DNA of 45,328 nt, taken from contig CATWSG010000017.1 of assembly GCA_958353395.1 (NCBI GenBank), positions 1 to 45,328 on the forward strand, in the 5' to 3' direction. Below the pieces are notes generated by a model. The model was not told the origin of the DNA. It made no database searches and saw only the letters and a list, made by a program, of their open reading frames with translations. This document shows, one piece after another, positions 19,694 to 27,272 of the stretch. A program made the translations under genes and the position numbers. Every line of letters starts with the position of its first letter. Position 1 is the stretch's first letter. This stretch comes from an uncultured Collinsella sp. GTDB lineage: Bacteria > Actinomycetota > Coriobacteriia > Coriobacteriales > Coriobacteriaceae.

Positions 19694-20607
19694 TAGCGCA
19701 CCTCGCTAGAATCGACGCCGGGCACGCGGCGGCAGGAATACTCGTCCGTGGCAAACTTAGGAATCTGCACGCCCTCGAGCTCGTGCGCAAGCGTGGCCGA
19801 AAGCTCGATGCCGGCGGCGCGACGCACAGCCTGGACGGCAAGCGGGGCCGAGATGCGGCGGCGGTAGTCGGCCGAGCCCCACAGGTTGGTGCCGTAGCTC
19901 AGCGCGCGCACAGATGCGGCCAGGGCGCGAAGCTCGTCCTCGGAAGGCTGCTCGGCAGTAAGGCCGCATGCCTCGCCCTGCAGCAGGGTCGCACGCAGCG
20001 GGCGGGCACCCACAGTGACATGCCAGCTGTTGTTCCACCAGGCGGCGGTGACGTTTAAGGAGGGGAAGTCGGTCGCGGCCTTGCGTACGGCCTCATAGCT
20101 TGCGCGGTAATCGTGCTTAACGACCACCACGTGCTCGATCACGTCGCGCACGTAGCCCATGTCAACGAACTCCGCGAGTGGCACACGGCCGGCGCCCGTC
20201 AGCTCAACATAGGAATCAAGCGCGAGGAAGGCGGAGAGAACGTCCGAGAAGCCAAAGCGGCCGTAGATGCTGCCGCCCACCGTGGCGGTATTGCGCAGCT
20301 GCACGCCTACAATATCGTGGACGGCGAACTCAAAGACATGGTTGACAAGCGCGTTGAGCCCGGCATGACGCTCGAGCTGGCGCAGGGTGCACATGGCACC
20401 GATGCGAAACTCGGTCTCGGTCTCCTCGATCTGATCGAGTCCGCAGGCCGAAAGGTCAATCGCCGTCGCCACGCGACGCGAACCCAGGCGCATCCAGATG
20501 CCGCCGCCCACAATCTTGTTGTTGCGGTTCTTCTGTAAGAGCTCATAGGCTTCGGCCGCGTTTCCAACACGGACGTAGGTACCGAACTTGAGCACGTTCT
20601 CCCCCAT
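19693..20607 (-). CDS. FAD-binding subunit of the molybdenum hydroxylase
   Basis: A 304-residue protein of the CoxM/XdhB-type FAD-binding family (VAO/PCMH fold). The dinucleotide loop KIVGGGIWMRL, the second loop NTATVGGSIYGRFGFSD and the C-terminal CO-dehydrogenase-flavoprotein-like domain (about 180-290) are visible. It passes electrons from the [2Fe-2S] clusters of the partner to NAD or another acceptor. ATG start near GGGGGAGAACG; the next gene overlaps by one base, so both products are made together. A perfect 26-bp inverted repeat lies in the leader. Confidence 0.92.
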   Translation of the reverse strand: MGENVLKFGTYVRVGNAAEAYELLQKNRNNKIVGGGIWMRLGSRRVATAIDLSACGLDQIEETETEFRIGAMCTLRQLERHAGLNALVNHVFEFAVHDIVGVQLRNTATVGGSIYGRFGFSDVLSAFLALDSYVELTGAGRVPLAEFVDMGYVRDVIEHVVVVKHDYRASYEAVRKAATDFPSLNVTAAWWNNSWHVTVGARPLRATLLQGEACGLTAEQPSEDELRALAASVRALSYGTNLWGSADYRRRISAPLAVQAVRRAAGIELSATLAHELEGVQIPKFATDEYSCRRVPGVDSSEVR

Positions 20608-20686
20608 CTCTTCACTTGTCCAGTACTTTTAAGTGTACCAAACGAGGAGCCGCACACCGTTTTAGGACAAAATCCACCCACCCATC

Positions 20687-20761
20687 CATAACTTGCGGTG
20701 ATATACGGACTGATTAGCCGTTCTGGGACGCTAAACAGTCCGTATATCACCGCAAGTTATG
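20687..20761. repeat. B-type inverted repeat, copy 3 (perfect)
   Basis: Two 26-base arms pair fully (20687-20712 with 20736-20761); the left arm includes ACTTGCGGTGATATACGGAC. In the 23-nt spacer TAGC and GCTA can pair further. It sits between the molybdenum hydroxylase leader and the gdhA terminator. Confidence 0.92.
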
Positions 20762-20777
20762 AGGAGTCCTCCGGGAT

Positions 20778-20810
20778 AGAAAAGGCTCCCAGCCGGAATG
20801 GCTGGGAGCC
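20778..20810 (-). terminator. gdhA terminator
   Basis: A perfect 11-bp stem GGCTCCCAGCC / GGCTGGGAGCC with loop ATTCC, followed on the minus strand by TTTTCT. It lies 28 bases after the gdhA stop. Confidence 0.9.
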
Positions 20811-20837
20811 TCATCACATGCTATGTCGAGCGAAGAT

Positions 20838-22193
20838 TTAGCAGACGCCCTGGGCGAGCATGGCGTCGGCGACCTTCAGGAAGCCGGCGATGTTGGCGCC
20901 CATGACGAAGTTGCCCTCCTGGCCATACTCCTTGGCGGTGTCGTCCACGTTGTGGAACATGCCGCGCATGAGCTGCTCGAGCTTGCCGTCGACCTCCTCG
21001 AAGGTCCAGGACAGGTGCTCGGCATTCTGGCTCATCTCCAGGCCGGATACGAGCACGCCGCCGGCGTTGGCAGCCTTGCCGGGCATAAAGGCGACGCCGT
21101 TCTCCTGGAAGTAGGTCGTGGCCTCGATGGTCGTAGGCATGTTCGCGCCCTCGCCGACCACCGTGCAGCCGTTGGCGACGAGCGCCTGGGCGTCCTCGAG
21201 CAGCAGCGTGTTCTCGCGAGCGCAGGGCAGCGCGATGTCGCAGGGCAGCTGCCACACGCCGCGGCCGTCGCCCTCGTGCCACACGGCGCTGGGCCTCTCG
21301 TCAACGTACATAGCGAGCGTAACGCCCTTGTCGTGGCCAGAGCGCTTCTTGTTGTAGATGTGCTCGAGCACGGTGTAGTCGATGCCGTCGGGATCCTCGA
21401 CCCAGCCGTGGGTATCGGAGCAGGCGAGCACCTTGCCGCCGAGCTGAGTGACCTTCTGGACCGCGTAGATAGCGACGTTGCCGGAGCCGTGAACGACGAC
21501 GTTCTTGCCCTCGAAGGAGTCGCCGCGGCTCTTGAGGTACTCGTCCACAAAGTAGGCCAGACCGTAACCGGTGGCCTCGGTACGGGCGAGCGAGCCGCCA
21601 AAGGAGAGGCCCTTGCCGGTAAGAACGCCGGTCCACTCGTTGGTCAGGCGCTTGTACTGACCGAACAGGTAGGCAACCTCGCGGCCGCCAACGCCCAGGT
21701 CGCCGGCGGGAACGTCGGTGTTGGGGCCAATATGGCGATAGAGCTCGGTCATGAAGGACTGGCAGAAGTGCATGATCTCGTTGTTGGACTTGCCCTTGGG
21801 GTCAAAGTCGGAACCGCCCTTGCCGCCGCCCATGGGAAGAGTGGTCAGGCTGTTCTTGAGAATCTGCTCCAAGCCCAGGAACTTGAGCATGCCCAGGGTG
21901 ACCGTCGGGTTAAAGCGCAGGCCGCCCTTGTAGGGTCCAATGGCAGAGTTGAACTCGACGCGGTAACCGCGGTTGACCTGGACCTTGCCCTGGTCGTCGA
22001 CCCAGGGGACACGGAACATAACAATGCGCTCGGGCTCGACGAGGCGCTCAAGCAGGGCGGCCTCCTCGTACTCGGGATGGGCGTCGAGCGCCGGCTGGAT
22101 GGTACCGAGGATCTCGGTCGCGGCCTGGATGAACTCAGGCTGCTCGGGATAGCGGGCCTTGAGCTCGTCGAGAACTTTCTGCGTGTAGCTCAT
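20838..22193 (-). CDS. gdhA: Glutamate dehydrogenase, NADP-type hexameric family
   Basis: Interconverts 2-oxoglutarate plus ammonia and glutamate. The 451-residue length is that of the small hexameric enzymes. The substrate site YKGGLRFNPTV, the catalytic-lysine region TTLPMGGGKGGSDFDPKG, and the Rossmann region GKNVVVHGSGNVAIYAV are all present. ATG at 22193 is preceded by TTGGAGGAAGC; longer in-frame starts up to 22406 lack conserved sequence and cross a structured leader. The 5' leader has a small hairpin (TCGCGGC at 22227-22233 with GCCGCGA at 22243-22249). It is monocistronic, with its own strong terminator. NADP preference is inferred from family only. Confidence 0.96.
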   Translation of the reverse strand: MSYTQKVLDELKARYPEQPEFIQAATEILGTIQPALDAHPEYEEAALLERLVEPERIVMFRVPWVDDQGKVQVNRGYRVEFNSAIGPYKGGLRFNPTVTLGMLKFLGLEQILKNSLTTLPMGGGKGGSDFDPKGKSNNEIMHFCQSFMTELYRHIGPNTDVPAGDLGVGGREVAYLFGQYKRLTNEWTGVLTGKGLSFGGSLARTEATGYGLAYFVDEYLKSRGDSFEGKNVVVHGSGNVAIYAVQKVTQLGGKVLACSDTHGWVEDPDGIDYTVLEHIYNKKRSGHDKGVTLAMYVDERPSAVWHEGDGRGVWQLPCDIALPCARENTLLLEDAQALVANGCTVVGEGANMPTTIEATTYFQENGVAFMPGKAANAGGVLVSGLEMSQNAEHLSWTFEEVDGKLEQLMRGMFHNVDDTAKEYGQEGNFVMGANIAGFLKVADAMLAQGVC

Positions 22194-22406
22194 GCTTCCT
22201 CCAATTGATGGAAAAGAAAATGTTGGTCGCGGCACCCTATGCGCCGCGAACTTTATCGAGTATGGATAATATCGCACTGTTGCAGCAAAGTTTCGCATAA
22301 GCCGACGAGCAGATGTTTCGTTTTGATTACGATGCAGGTAGAAGCGTTTTTGAGCACCCAACGCGCAAATCGCGTGTTTCGAAGCTGTTTCGTCCACATG
22401 TTCCAA

Positions 22407-22435
22407 ACCACCACATTGGGCACCTTTGTGGTGGT
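22407..22435 (-). terminator. Hairpin downstream of the DUF3343 gene
   Basis: A perfect 9-bp stem ACCACCACA / TGTGGTGGT with an 11-nt loop, beginning 8 bases after the DUF3343 stop; only TTGG follows on the minus strand. It probably marks the 3' end of the selenium/molybdenum locus. Confidence 0.5.
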
Positions 22436-22443
22436 GTTGGTGG

Positions 22444-22839
22444 TTAGAGGACGAGCTGATGGTAGTCGGCAGGGGTTATGCGGCCCTCGGTGGCGGCGCG
22501 GAAGGCGGCGAGCGCATCGCCCGAGAACGGCATGGCCCAGCATAGCCCGCAGCCGGCGGTAATGGAGCCGGGCAGCGGCATGATGCGCCCAGGAACACCG
22601 GCGGCAAGGCACAGCTGTTCGCATTCCATCACATCGAAGGTGCTGTCGAACGACACGATGATTTTGCGTTCATGGTCGAGGGCATCATCGGATGGGCCTT
22701 CGCGGTGTGCCTCACGATACGCCGCGGCGGCCGCTTCCTCTTCCGCAGTATGTCCACAGCCACCGCAACCGCAGGTACAGGGTTCGGACCCGTCGCAAGT
22801 GCAAGGTTCTCCCGTGTCGGGACAAATATCGTGAGACAT
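22444..22839 (-). CDS. DUF3343 Se/S-carrier-like protein with Cys-rich N-terminus
   Basis: A 131-residue protein. The C-terminal 80 residues (KIIVSFDSTFDVMECEQLCLAAG, then GRIMPLPGSITAGCGLCWAMP) match the DUF3343 family, described as putative selenium/sulfur carriers; the conserved CG motif is AGCGLC. The first 30 residues add an unusual cluster of nine cysteines (pattern CxxxxxxCxC, then CxC and CxxC), perhaps a metal or chalcogen site. It starts 15 bases after mobA and is the last gene of the locus holding selA, selB and selC, which supports a role in selenium delivery, for example to selenophosphate synthase or a molybdenum hydroxylase. Function is inferred from family and context. Confidence 0.82.
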   Translation of the reverse strand: MSHDICPDTGEPCTCDGSEPCTCGCGGCGHTAEEEAAAAAYREAHREGPSDDALDHERKIIVSFDSTFDVMECEQLCLAAGVPGRIMPLPGSITAGCGLCWAMPFSGDALAAFRAATEGRITPADYHQLVL

Positions 22840-22854
22840 GGCAACTCCAATCGT

Positions 22855-23487
22855 CTAGGCGAGTAACTCGGCCGCCGCAAACTCCTCGGGCGTATTGACG
22901 TTCTCGAAGCAGAGCGTCGAGCCGGCGACCTTAACGATCTGCGGTTCATCCATATAACCGGCCTGAACGCGATTGATCAGACAGCGAATGCGCTGGCGGT
23001 CGCAGGCGAGCAGCTCATGGGCGGCCGGCGCACACGCGTCACGGCGCCAGACGGCGCAAAGCGGCTCAATCCCCCGCTCCTCGCATGGCACGCACACGTC
23101 GAGCGCCTCGGCCTCAACACGATCGGCGAGCGCGCCGATGAGTTCCGGCGAGACAAACGGCATATCGCAGGCGACGATCGCCACGAACGGCAATCGCGCC
23201 GCGGCCAACGAGCTCGCGATGCCGCGCATGGCACCCGCCGGCCCCTCAAGGTCCGACACTATTCGCGGCACCAGACCGCCAAACGTGCGCTCCTCAAGAT
23301 AGGCAAGCTCGCTGGGGCGCGAAGTCGTCACGACCAACTCGCCGGCAACTGTCGCCAGCCGACCCAGCACGCGCTCGATGAGCGGTTCGCCGCAAAACGT
23401 CATGCGCGCCTTATCGCGGCCCATGCGTGAGGACAGCCCGCCCGCTTGGACGACGCAAGAAAGATCGACCCGTCTTACGGTAGTCAT
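22855..23487 (-). CDS. mobA: Molybdenum cofactor guanylyltransferase
   Basis: Adds GMP to molybdopterin, giving the bis-MGD cofactor that FdhF and the DMSO-reductase-family protein in this locus need. The 210-residue nucleotidyltransferase starts with the signature VVQAGGLSSRMGRDKARM and has ACDMPFVSPELI (metal-binding Asp) and the EPLCAVWR substrate stretch. The start at 23487 was chosen since the signature begins ten residues later and a GGAGG lies upstream, although with long spacing (11 bases). The frame is open further back to 23760, but that would run through the tRNA-Sec gene. A hairpin-terminator candidate separates it from selC, so it may have its own promoter. Confidence 0.93.
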   Translation of the reverse strand: MTTVRRVDLSCVVQAGGLSSRMGRDKARMTFCGEPLIERVLGRLATVAGELVVTTSRPSELAYLEERTFGGLVPRIVSDLEGPAGAMRGIASSLAAARLPFVAIVACDMPFVSPELIGALADRVEAEALDVCVPCEERGIEPLCAVWRRDACAPAAHELLACDRQRIRCLINRVQAGYMDEPQIVKVAGSTLCFENVNTPEEFAAAELLA

Positions 23488-23576
23488 ACGGCAAAACACC
23501 TCCATCGGCATGCTCGAAACCCGGTGCACGACGCTAACTACAGCCGCCGAAATAGCGGCGCTACGAAAAACTCGTG

Positions 23577-23633
23577 CAAAAACAAAACAGCGCCTTTGCG
23601 GCACGCAGCAAGACCGCGAGCACAAAAGCGCTG
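23577..23633 (-). terminator. Terminator after selC
   Basis: On the minus strand CAGCGCTTTTG pairs with CAAAGGCGCTG (11 pairs including one wobble) and is followed by TTTTGTTTTT. It starts 8 bases after the tRNA-Sec 3' end. Confidence 0.7.
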
Positions 23634-23641
23634 GTAGCGTG

Positions 23642-23738
23642 TGGCGGGAACGTATGTGAATCGAACACATCCAAGACGTTTTGCACGCCTCGCAACGGTT
23701 TTGAGGACCGCGGAGCCCACCGGAGCCCATCCGTTCCC
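23642..23738 (-). tRNA. selC: tRNA-Sec (anticodon UCA), selenocysteine tRNA
   Basis: A 97-nt minus-strand tRNA with encoded CCA. The acceptor GGGAACG pairs with CGTTCCC, followed by G-CCA as in E. coli selC. The D region keeps the selC hallmark CTCCGGTG; the anticodon arm CGGT-CCTCAAA-ACCG presents UCA; the variable arm is long (GAGGCGT ... ACGTCTT); the T arm is ATGTG-TTCGATT-CACAT. It lies 36 bases downstream of selB, so selA, selB and selC form one unit. It decodes the UGA in fdhF. Confidence 0.96.
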
Positions 23739-23774
23739 AAGTGCGGAGGTATTTTACCAAACCGAGCAGCCAAT

Positions 23775-25742
23775 CTAGCGCAGGGAGCGCAGGCCGCCGG
23801 CCTCCTTGTCGAGCACCGTAAAGCGCACGGCATCTAGGTGCTCCAAGATGCTGATGGCGCGTTTGCGTGACACGCCCAGGGCCTCGCGCAGCACGCTCGT
23901 GGTGGCTGCGCCGCCGGCTGCCTCAATGGCGGCGGCGACGAGCTCACGCGCATGGGCCTCGGCGGCAGCGGACAGGGCAACGTCGCGCTCGACCTTAACG
24001 ATCGAGCGGTTGAGCGAAAGCTCGCGCAGGGCACGCGTCATGGTGTCGCGACCGAGCTGCAGTTGTTCGCCCACCTCGGGAAGCGCCGGTGCATCCAGGC
24101 CGGCCTCGTCAAGAAGCGCGACGATCCGTTCGCAAGCCTCTCGCACCACGCGTGCCGCCGCGGCGGCCGAATGCGGATCGAATACCTCGGCGCCCTCGGC
24201 GGCGCACACGCCACGCGAGCAGCCCTCGGCAATCAGAGCCGCGGCAACGCCTTCATCAGCGGCAGGCCACGCAGCATGGGCAACGGCGCCGGGCGTAAAG
24301 CCCGTCTCCTTGGGAGCTGCCGCGTGCATGGCTGACAGGGTCGCCGCCAGCACGTCCATGGCAGCATCGAGCACGGCAGCATTCGCATACAGTGCACCGC
24401 CCGAGCCGGCAAGCTCGCACACGGCACCTCGCGCCACCAACTCGTTCAGCGCGGCATCGGCCCCACCGGAAACAAGATCCAGCGCCGCGGCAACGTCGGC
24501 AGCCACGACCGGCAACGTCTGCAGCGCCAACCAAGCGTCCACACCAGCGACGGCATCGCCGGCCTCAAGCGCTGCAAGCAGCGTGTACTCCCCCGCCGAA
24601 AGCTCGCGCGAGCGACGGCAGCGCGAAAGCAGCACGCGCCCGCCGCCAACAAGCATCACGGGCGAATAGGACAGCACCACGGCATGGTCCCCGGCACGTA
24701 GCGGCAGCGAGTTTTCCAAGCGCACCTGTACGGTACGGGTCTCGCCCACTGCCATGGGGGCCTCGCCCTCCATGAACATGATGCGGCCGACGACCTCGGC
24801 CGTGCCGGCCATCACATGCACGCGCGCGCCCGACTCCAGCACGCGCGGCTTGGCACCCTCGCGACCCAGGTAGGTGAACGTCATAATAAAGCGCAACGTC
24901 TGACCAAAGCGGTCCGCCACGCCCAGCATCTCGCCACGGTCAAGCGCCGCGGCACCGTCACCAACCAGGTTGAGCGCCACACGCTGACCGGGCAACGCCT
25001 GCGGCGTATCGCCATGCACCTGAATCCCACGCACGCGACAGACCGTACGCGACGGCAAAGCCATCAGCTCGTCGCCCACCGCCACCGGCGCATCGTGCAA
25101 CGTTCCCGTCACGACGGTGCCGACGCCCTTGATCGTAAAGCAGCGGTCAATCGGCAGGCGCGGCGCGGCATCGCTCCGATCGGAACGGTCGCGGCAGGCA
25201 TCCCAGCAAACACCCACCTGCTCGTCGAGCACCGCAAGCAGCCCGTCGATTCCCGCGCCGGTCTTGGACGACACGGGCACAATCGGCGCACCCGCAAACA
25301 CGGTACCCGACAAAAAGTCATCGACATCGAGCTCGGCAAGCTCGGTCATCTCGGCGTCGGCCAGGTCGCACATCGTCAGCGCGACCACCATATGCGTAAC
25401 GCCCAGCAGCTCCAGCACATGCACGTGCTCGCGGGTCTGCGGCATCACGCCCTCGACAGCCGAAACCACCAGCACCGCCACGTCGATGCCCGTGGCGCCC
25501 TGCACCATGGCGCGCAAGTAATGCGCGTGGCCCGGCACGTCGACCAGGCCAACGATCTTGCCACTCGGCAGTGCCAGCTCGCCAAAGCCCAGCTCCACGG
25601 TCATACCGCGACGGCGCTCAACCTCCAGACGGTCGGGATTCTTGCCGGTCAACGCCTCGATCAGTGCCGACTTACCATGGTCAACGTGGCCCGCCGTGCC
25701 AACGATAACGGGACACTCTACCAGCGCTTGAACCTCACTCAT
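23775..25742 (-). CDS. selB: Selenocysteine-specific elongation factor
   Basis: GTPase that carries Sec-tRNA-Sec to UGA codons followed by a SECIS hairpin. The 655-residue protein has the G1 loop GTAGHVDHGKS (15-25), G2 within RRGMTVELGF, G3 DVPGHAHYLRAM, and a G4-like TMCDL in place of the usual NKxD. Domains II and III of the EF-Tu type follow (about 190-370), then the C-terminal winged-helix repeats that bind SECIS RNA (about 380-655, ending with LREALGVSRKRAISILEHLDAVRF). The ATG overlaps the selA stop (ATGA). The Cys in G4 (TMCDLAD) parallels E. coli SelB (NKAD there), so nucleotide specificity could differ slightly. Confidence 0.96.
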   Translation of the reverse strand: MSEVQALVECPVIVGTAGHVDHGKSALIEALTGKNPDRLEVERRRGMTVELGFGELALPSGKIVGLVDVPGHAHYLRAMVQGATGIDVAVLVVSAVEGVMPQTREHVHVLELLGVTHMVVALTMCDLADAEMTELAELDVDDFLSGTVFAGAPIVPVSSKTGAGIDGLLAVLDEQVGVCWDACRDRSDRSDAAPRLPIDRCFTIKGVGTVVTGTLHDAPVAVGDELMALPSRTVCRVRGIQVHGDTPQALPGQRVALNLVGDGAAALDRGEMLGVADRFGQTLRFIMTFTYLGREGAKPRVLESGARVHVMAGTAEVVGRIMFMEGEAPMAVGETRTVQVRLENSLPLRAGDHAVVLSYSPVMLVGGGRVLLSRCRRSRELSAGEYTLLAALEAGDAVAGVDAWLALQTLPVVAADVAAALDLVSGGADAALNELVARGAVCELAGSGGALYANAAVLDAAMDVLAATLSAMHAAAPKETGFTPGAVAHAAWPAADEGVAAALIAEGCSRGVCAAEGAEVFDPHSAAAAARVVREACERIVALLDEAGLDAPALPEVGEQLQLGRDTMTRALRELSLNRSIVKVERDVALSAAAEAHARELVAAAIEAAGGAATTSVLREALGVSRKRAISILEHLDAVRFTVLDKEAGGLRSLR

Positions 25743-27196
25743 CGAGCAATCGCCTTCTCAACGCACGCGACGAGCGTCGATGCCGCCGTCTCGATATCGC
25801 GGTCGCCCACGAGCGTGCGCACATCAAACAGAATGCGGTCGTGCGAGGTGCGCGTGACGACCGGCGTGTCGAGGTCCTGGACAAGCGAGCGCTTGAGCGC
25901 GTCGACCGTCAGGCGCTCGTCAACAAGACGCACGGCAACGCACATCGTGGGCAGCTCCACGGTAGGCAGCGAGCCGCCACCGGGGGTCGACGATTCCTCG
26001 ACGATCTCCACCTGAACGGCGCACGGGCAACCGGCCTTATCGAGCCCGGCGACCATACGATCGCGCAGCTTGCGGGCACGTCGCTCCAAATGGGCCTGCG
26101 GCAGCGTAAGCATGCTGAGCACAGGAATATCGCGATGGGCCACATCCGCCCCGTCCATGTAAATGCGCAGTGTGGCCTCGAGCGCCGCCAGTGCGAGCTT
26201 GCCCGGACGCAGGGCACGCATAAGCGGATGCGACCCGCAGGCCTGGACCAAATCGCGACGGCCCATGATAATGCCAGCCTGTGCGGCACCGAGCAGCTTA
26301 TCGCCCGAGCACGACACCAGATCCAGCCCCGCCGCGACCGAAGCCGGCGTGGTTTCTTCGCCTCCGCGCACCAAGATGTCGTCGGGCAACAGCGCGCCCG
26401 AACCCTGGTCCTCGTAGAACAGCAGGCCATGTTTGTGAGCAAGCACCGCAAGCTCCCGAGAACCCACATCCTCGTGAAAGCCCTCGATGCGATAGTTGGA
26501 AGGATGGACCTTGAGGATCATCGCCGTATCGGGCGTGATAGCGCGCTCGTAGTCGCTCAAATGCGTGCGGTTGGTGGCGCCGACCTCGACGAGTTTGGCG
26601 CCCGAGGCCGCCATGACATCGGGGATGCGGAAGCTGCCGCCGATCTCGACAAGCTCGCCGCGGCTGACGATGACCTCCTTGCCTGCGGCATGGGTTGTCA
26701 GCACCAACAGCACGGCGGCCGCGTTGTTGTTGACCACGAGCGCGTCCTCGGCACCGGTGAGCGAGCGGATCAGCTGCGCGGCGTGCTCCTTGCGCGCCCC
26801 GCGCGAACAAGTGTCCACACTGTACTCGAGCGTACTGTAGCCGCGCGCGACCTCGGCCACGGCCTTTGCCGCCGACTCCGCGAGCGGGGCGCGGCCCAAG
26901 TTGGTATGGATGACCACGCCCGTAGCGTTGACGGCGGGGCGCAGGCTCGGCAACGCGGAGCGGTGCGCACGCCACTCGATGGCCGAGGCCAGGTCGCGCT
27001 TAGAGCGCGGGGCAGCACCGGCGCGAATGGCGGCGCGCTCCTCGTCGAGCTCGGCCGTGACGGCGGCATGCGCCACCGCGTCGCAGGTCTCCCCCGCCGC
27101 CTTCACAACCGGCCACTCGGCAAGCAGCTCGTTGACGGAAGGAATGGCGCGCAGGCGGGCGCGCACCTCATCGGACATGTTCTGGCTATCGCTCAT
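25739..27196 (-). CDS. selA: L-seryl-tRNA(Sec) selenium transferase
   Basis: PLP enzyme converting Ser-tRNA-Sec to Sec-tRNA-Sec with selenophosphate; 485 residues, forms a decamer in bacteria. The N-terminal tRNA-binding domain starts RARLRAIPSVNELLAEWP. The PLP lysine is K300 in SCSGDKLLGAAQAGI; INTNLGRAPL-like sequence (VVIHTNLGRAPLAESA) and VNNNAAAVLLVL are family hallmarks. ATG at 27196 is preceded by GAAAGGTCGCAC. It overlaps selB by four bases. Selenophosphate must come from a selD outside the window. Confidence 0.96.
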   Translation of the reverse strand: MSDSQNMSDEVRARLRAIPSVNELLAEWPVVKAAGETCDAVAHAAVTAELDEERAAIRAGAAPRSKRDLASAIEWRAHRSALPSLRPAVNATGVVIHTNLGRAPLAESAAKAVAEVARGYSTLEYSVDTCSRGARKEHAAQLIRSLTGAEDALVVNNNAAAVLLVLTTHAAGKEVIVSRGELVEIGGSFRIPDVMAASGAKLVEVGATNRTHLSDYERAITPDTAMILKVHPSNYRIEGFHEDVGSRELAVLAHKHGLLFYEDQGSGALLPDDILVRGGEETTPASVAAGLDLVSCSGDKLLGAAQAGIIMGRRDLVQACGSHPLMRALRPGKLALAALEATLRIYMDGADVAHRDIPVLSMLTLPQAHLERRARKLRDRMVAGLDKAGCPCAVQVEIVEESSTPGGGSLPTVELPTMCVAVRLVDERLTVDALKRSLVQDLDTPVVTRTSHDRILFDVRTLVGDRDIETAASTLVACVEKAIAR

Positions 27197-27246
27197 GTGC
27201 GACCTTTCAAAACCAAAGGTGAATCAATCGTTCGAACGTCAAACTA

Positions 27247-27267
27247 TCAGCCAATTCGATCGGCTGA
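27247..27267. promoter_or_regulatory. Small palindrome ahead of selA
   Basis: TCAGCC (27247-27252) and GGCTGA (27262-27267) form a 6-bp inverted repeat with a 9-base centre in the 76-bp gap between the molybdopterin oxidoreductase and selA. Could be an operator or weak hairpin; no T run follows. Confidence 0.25.
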
Positions 27268-27272
27268 GTCAA

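Noticed and set aside
23488..23760. Longer mobA reading frame reaching back to 23760
   Set aside because: It would translate through the tRNA-Sec gene and its terminator, and the conserved nucleotidyltransferase signature begins only ten residues after the start at 23487.
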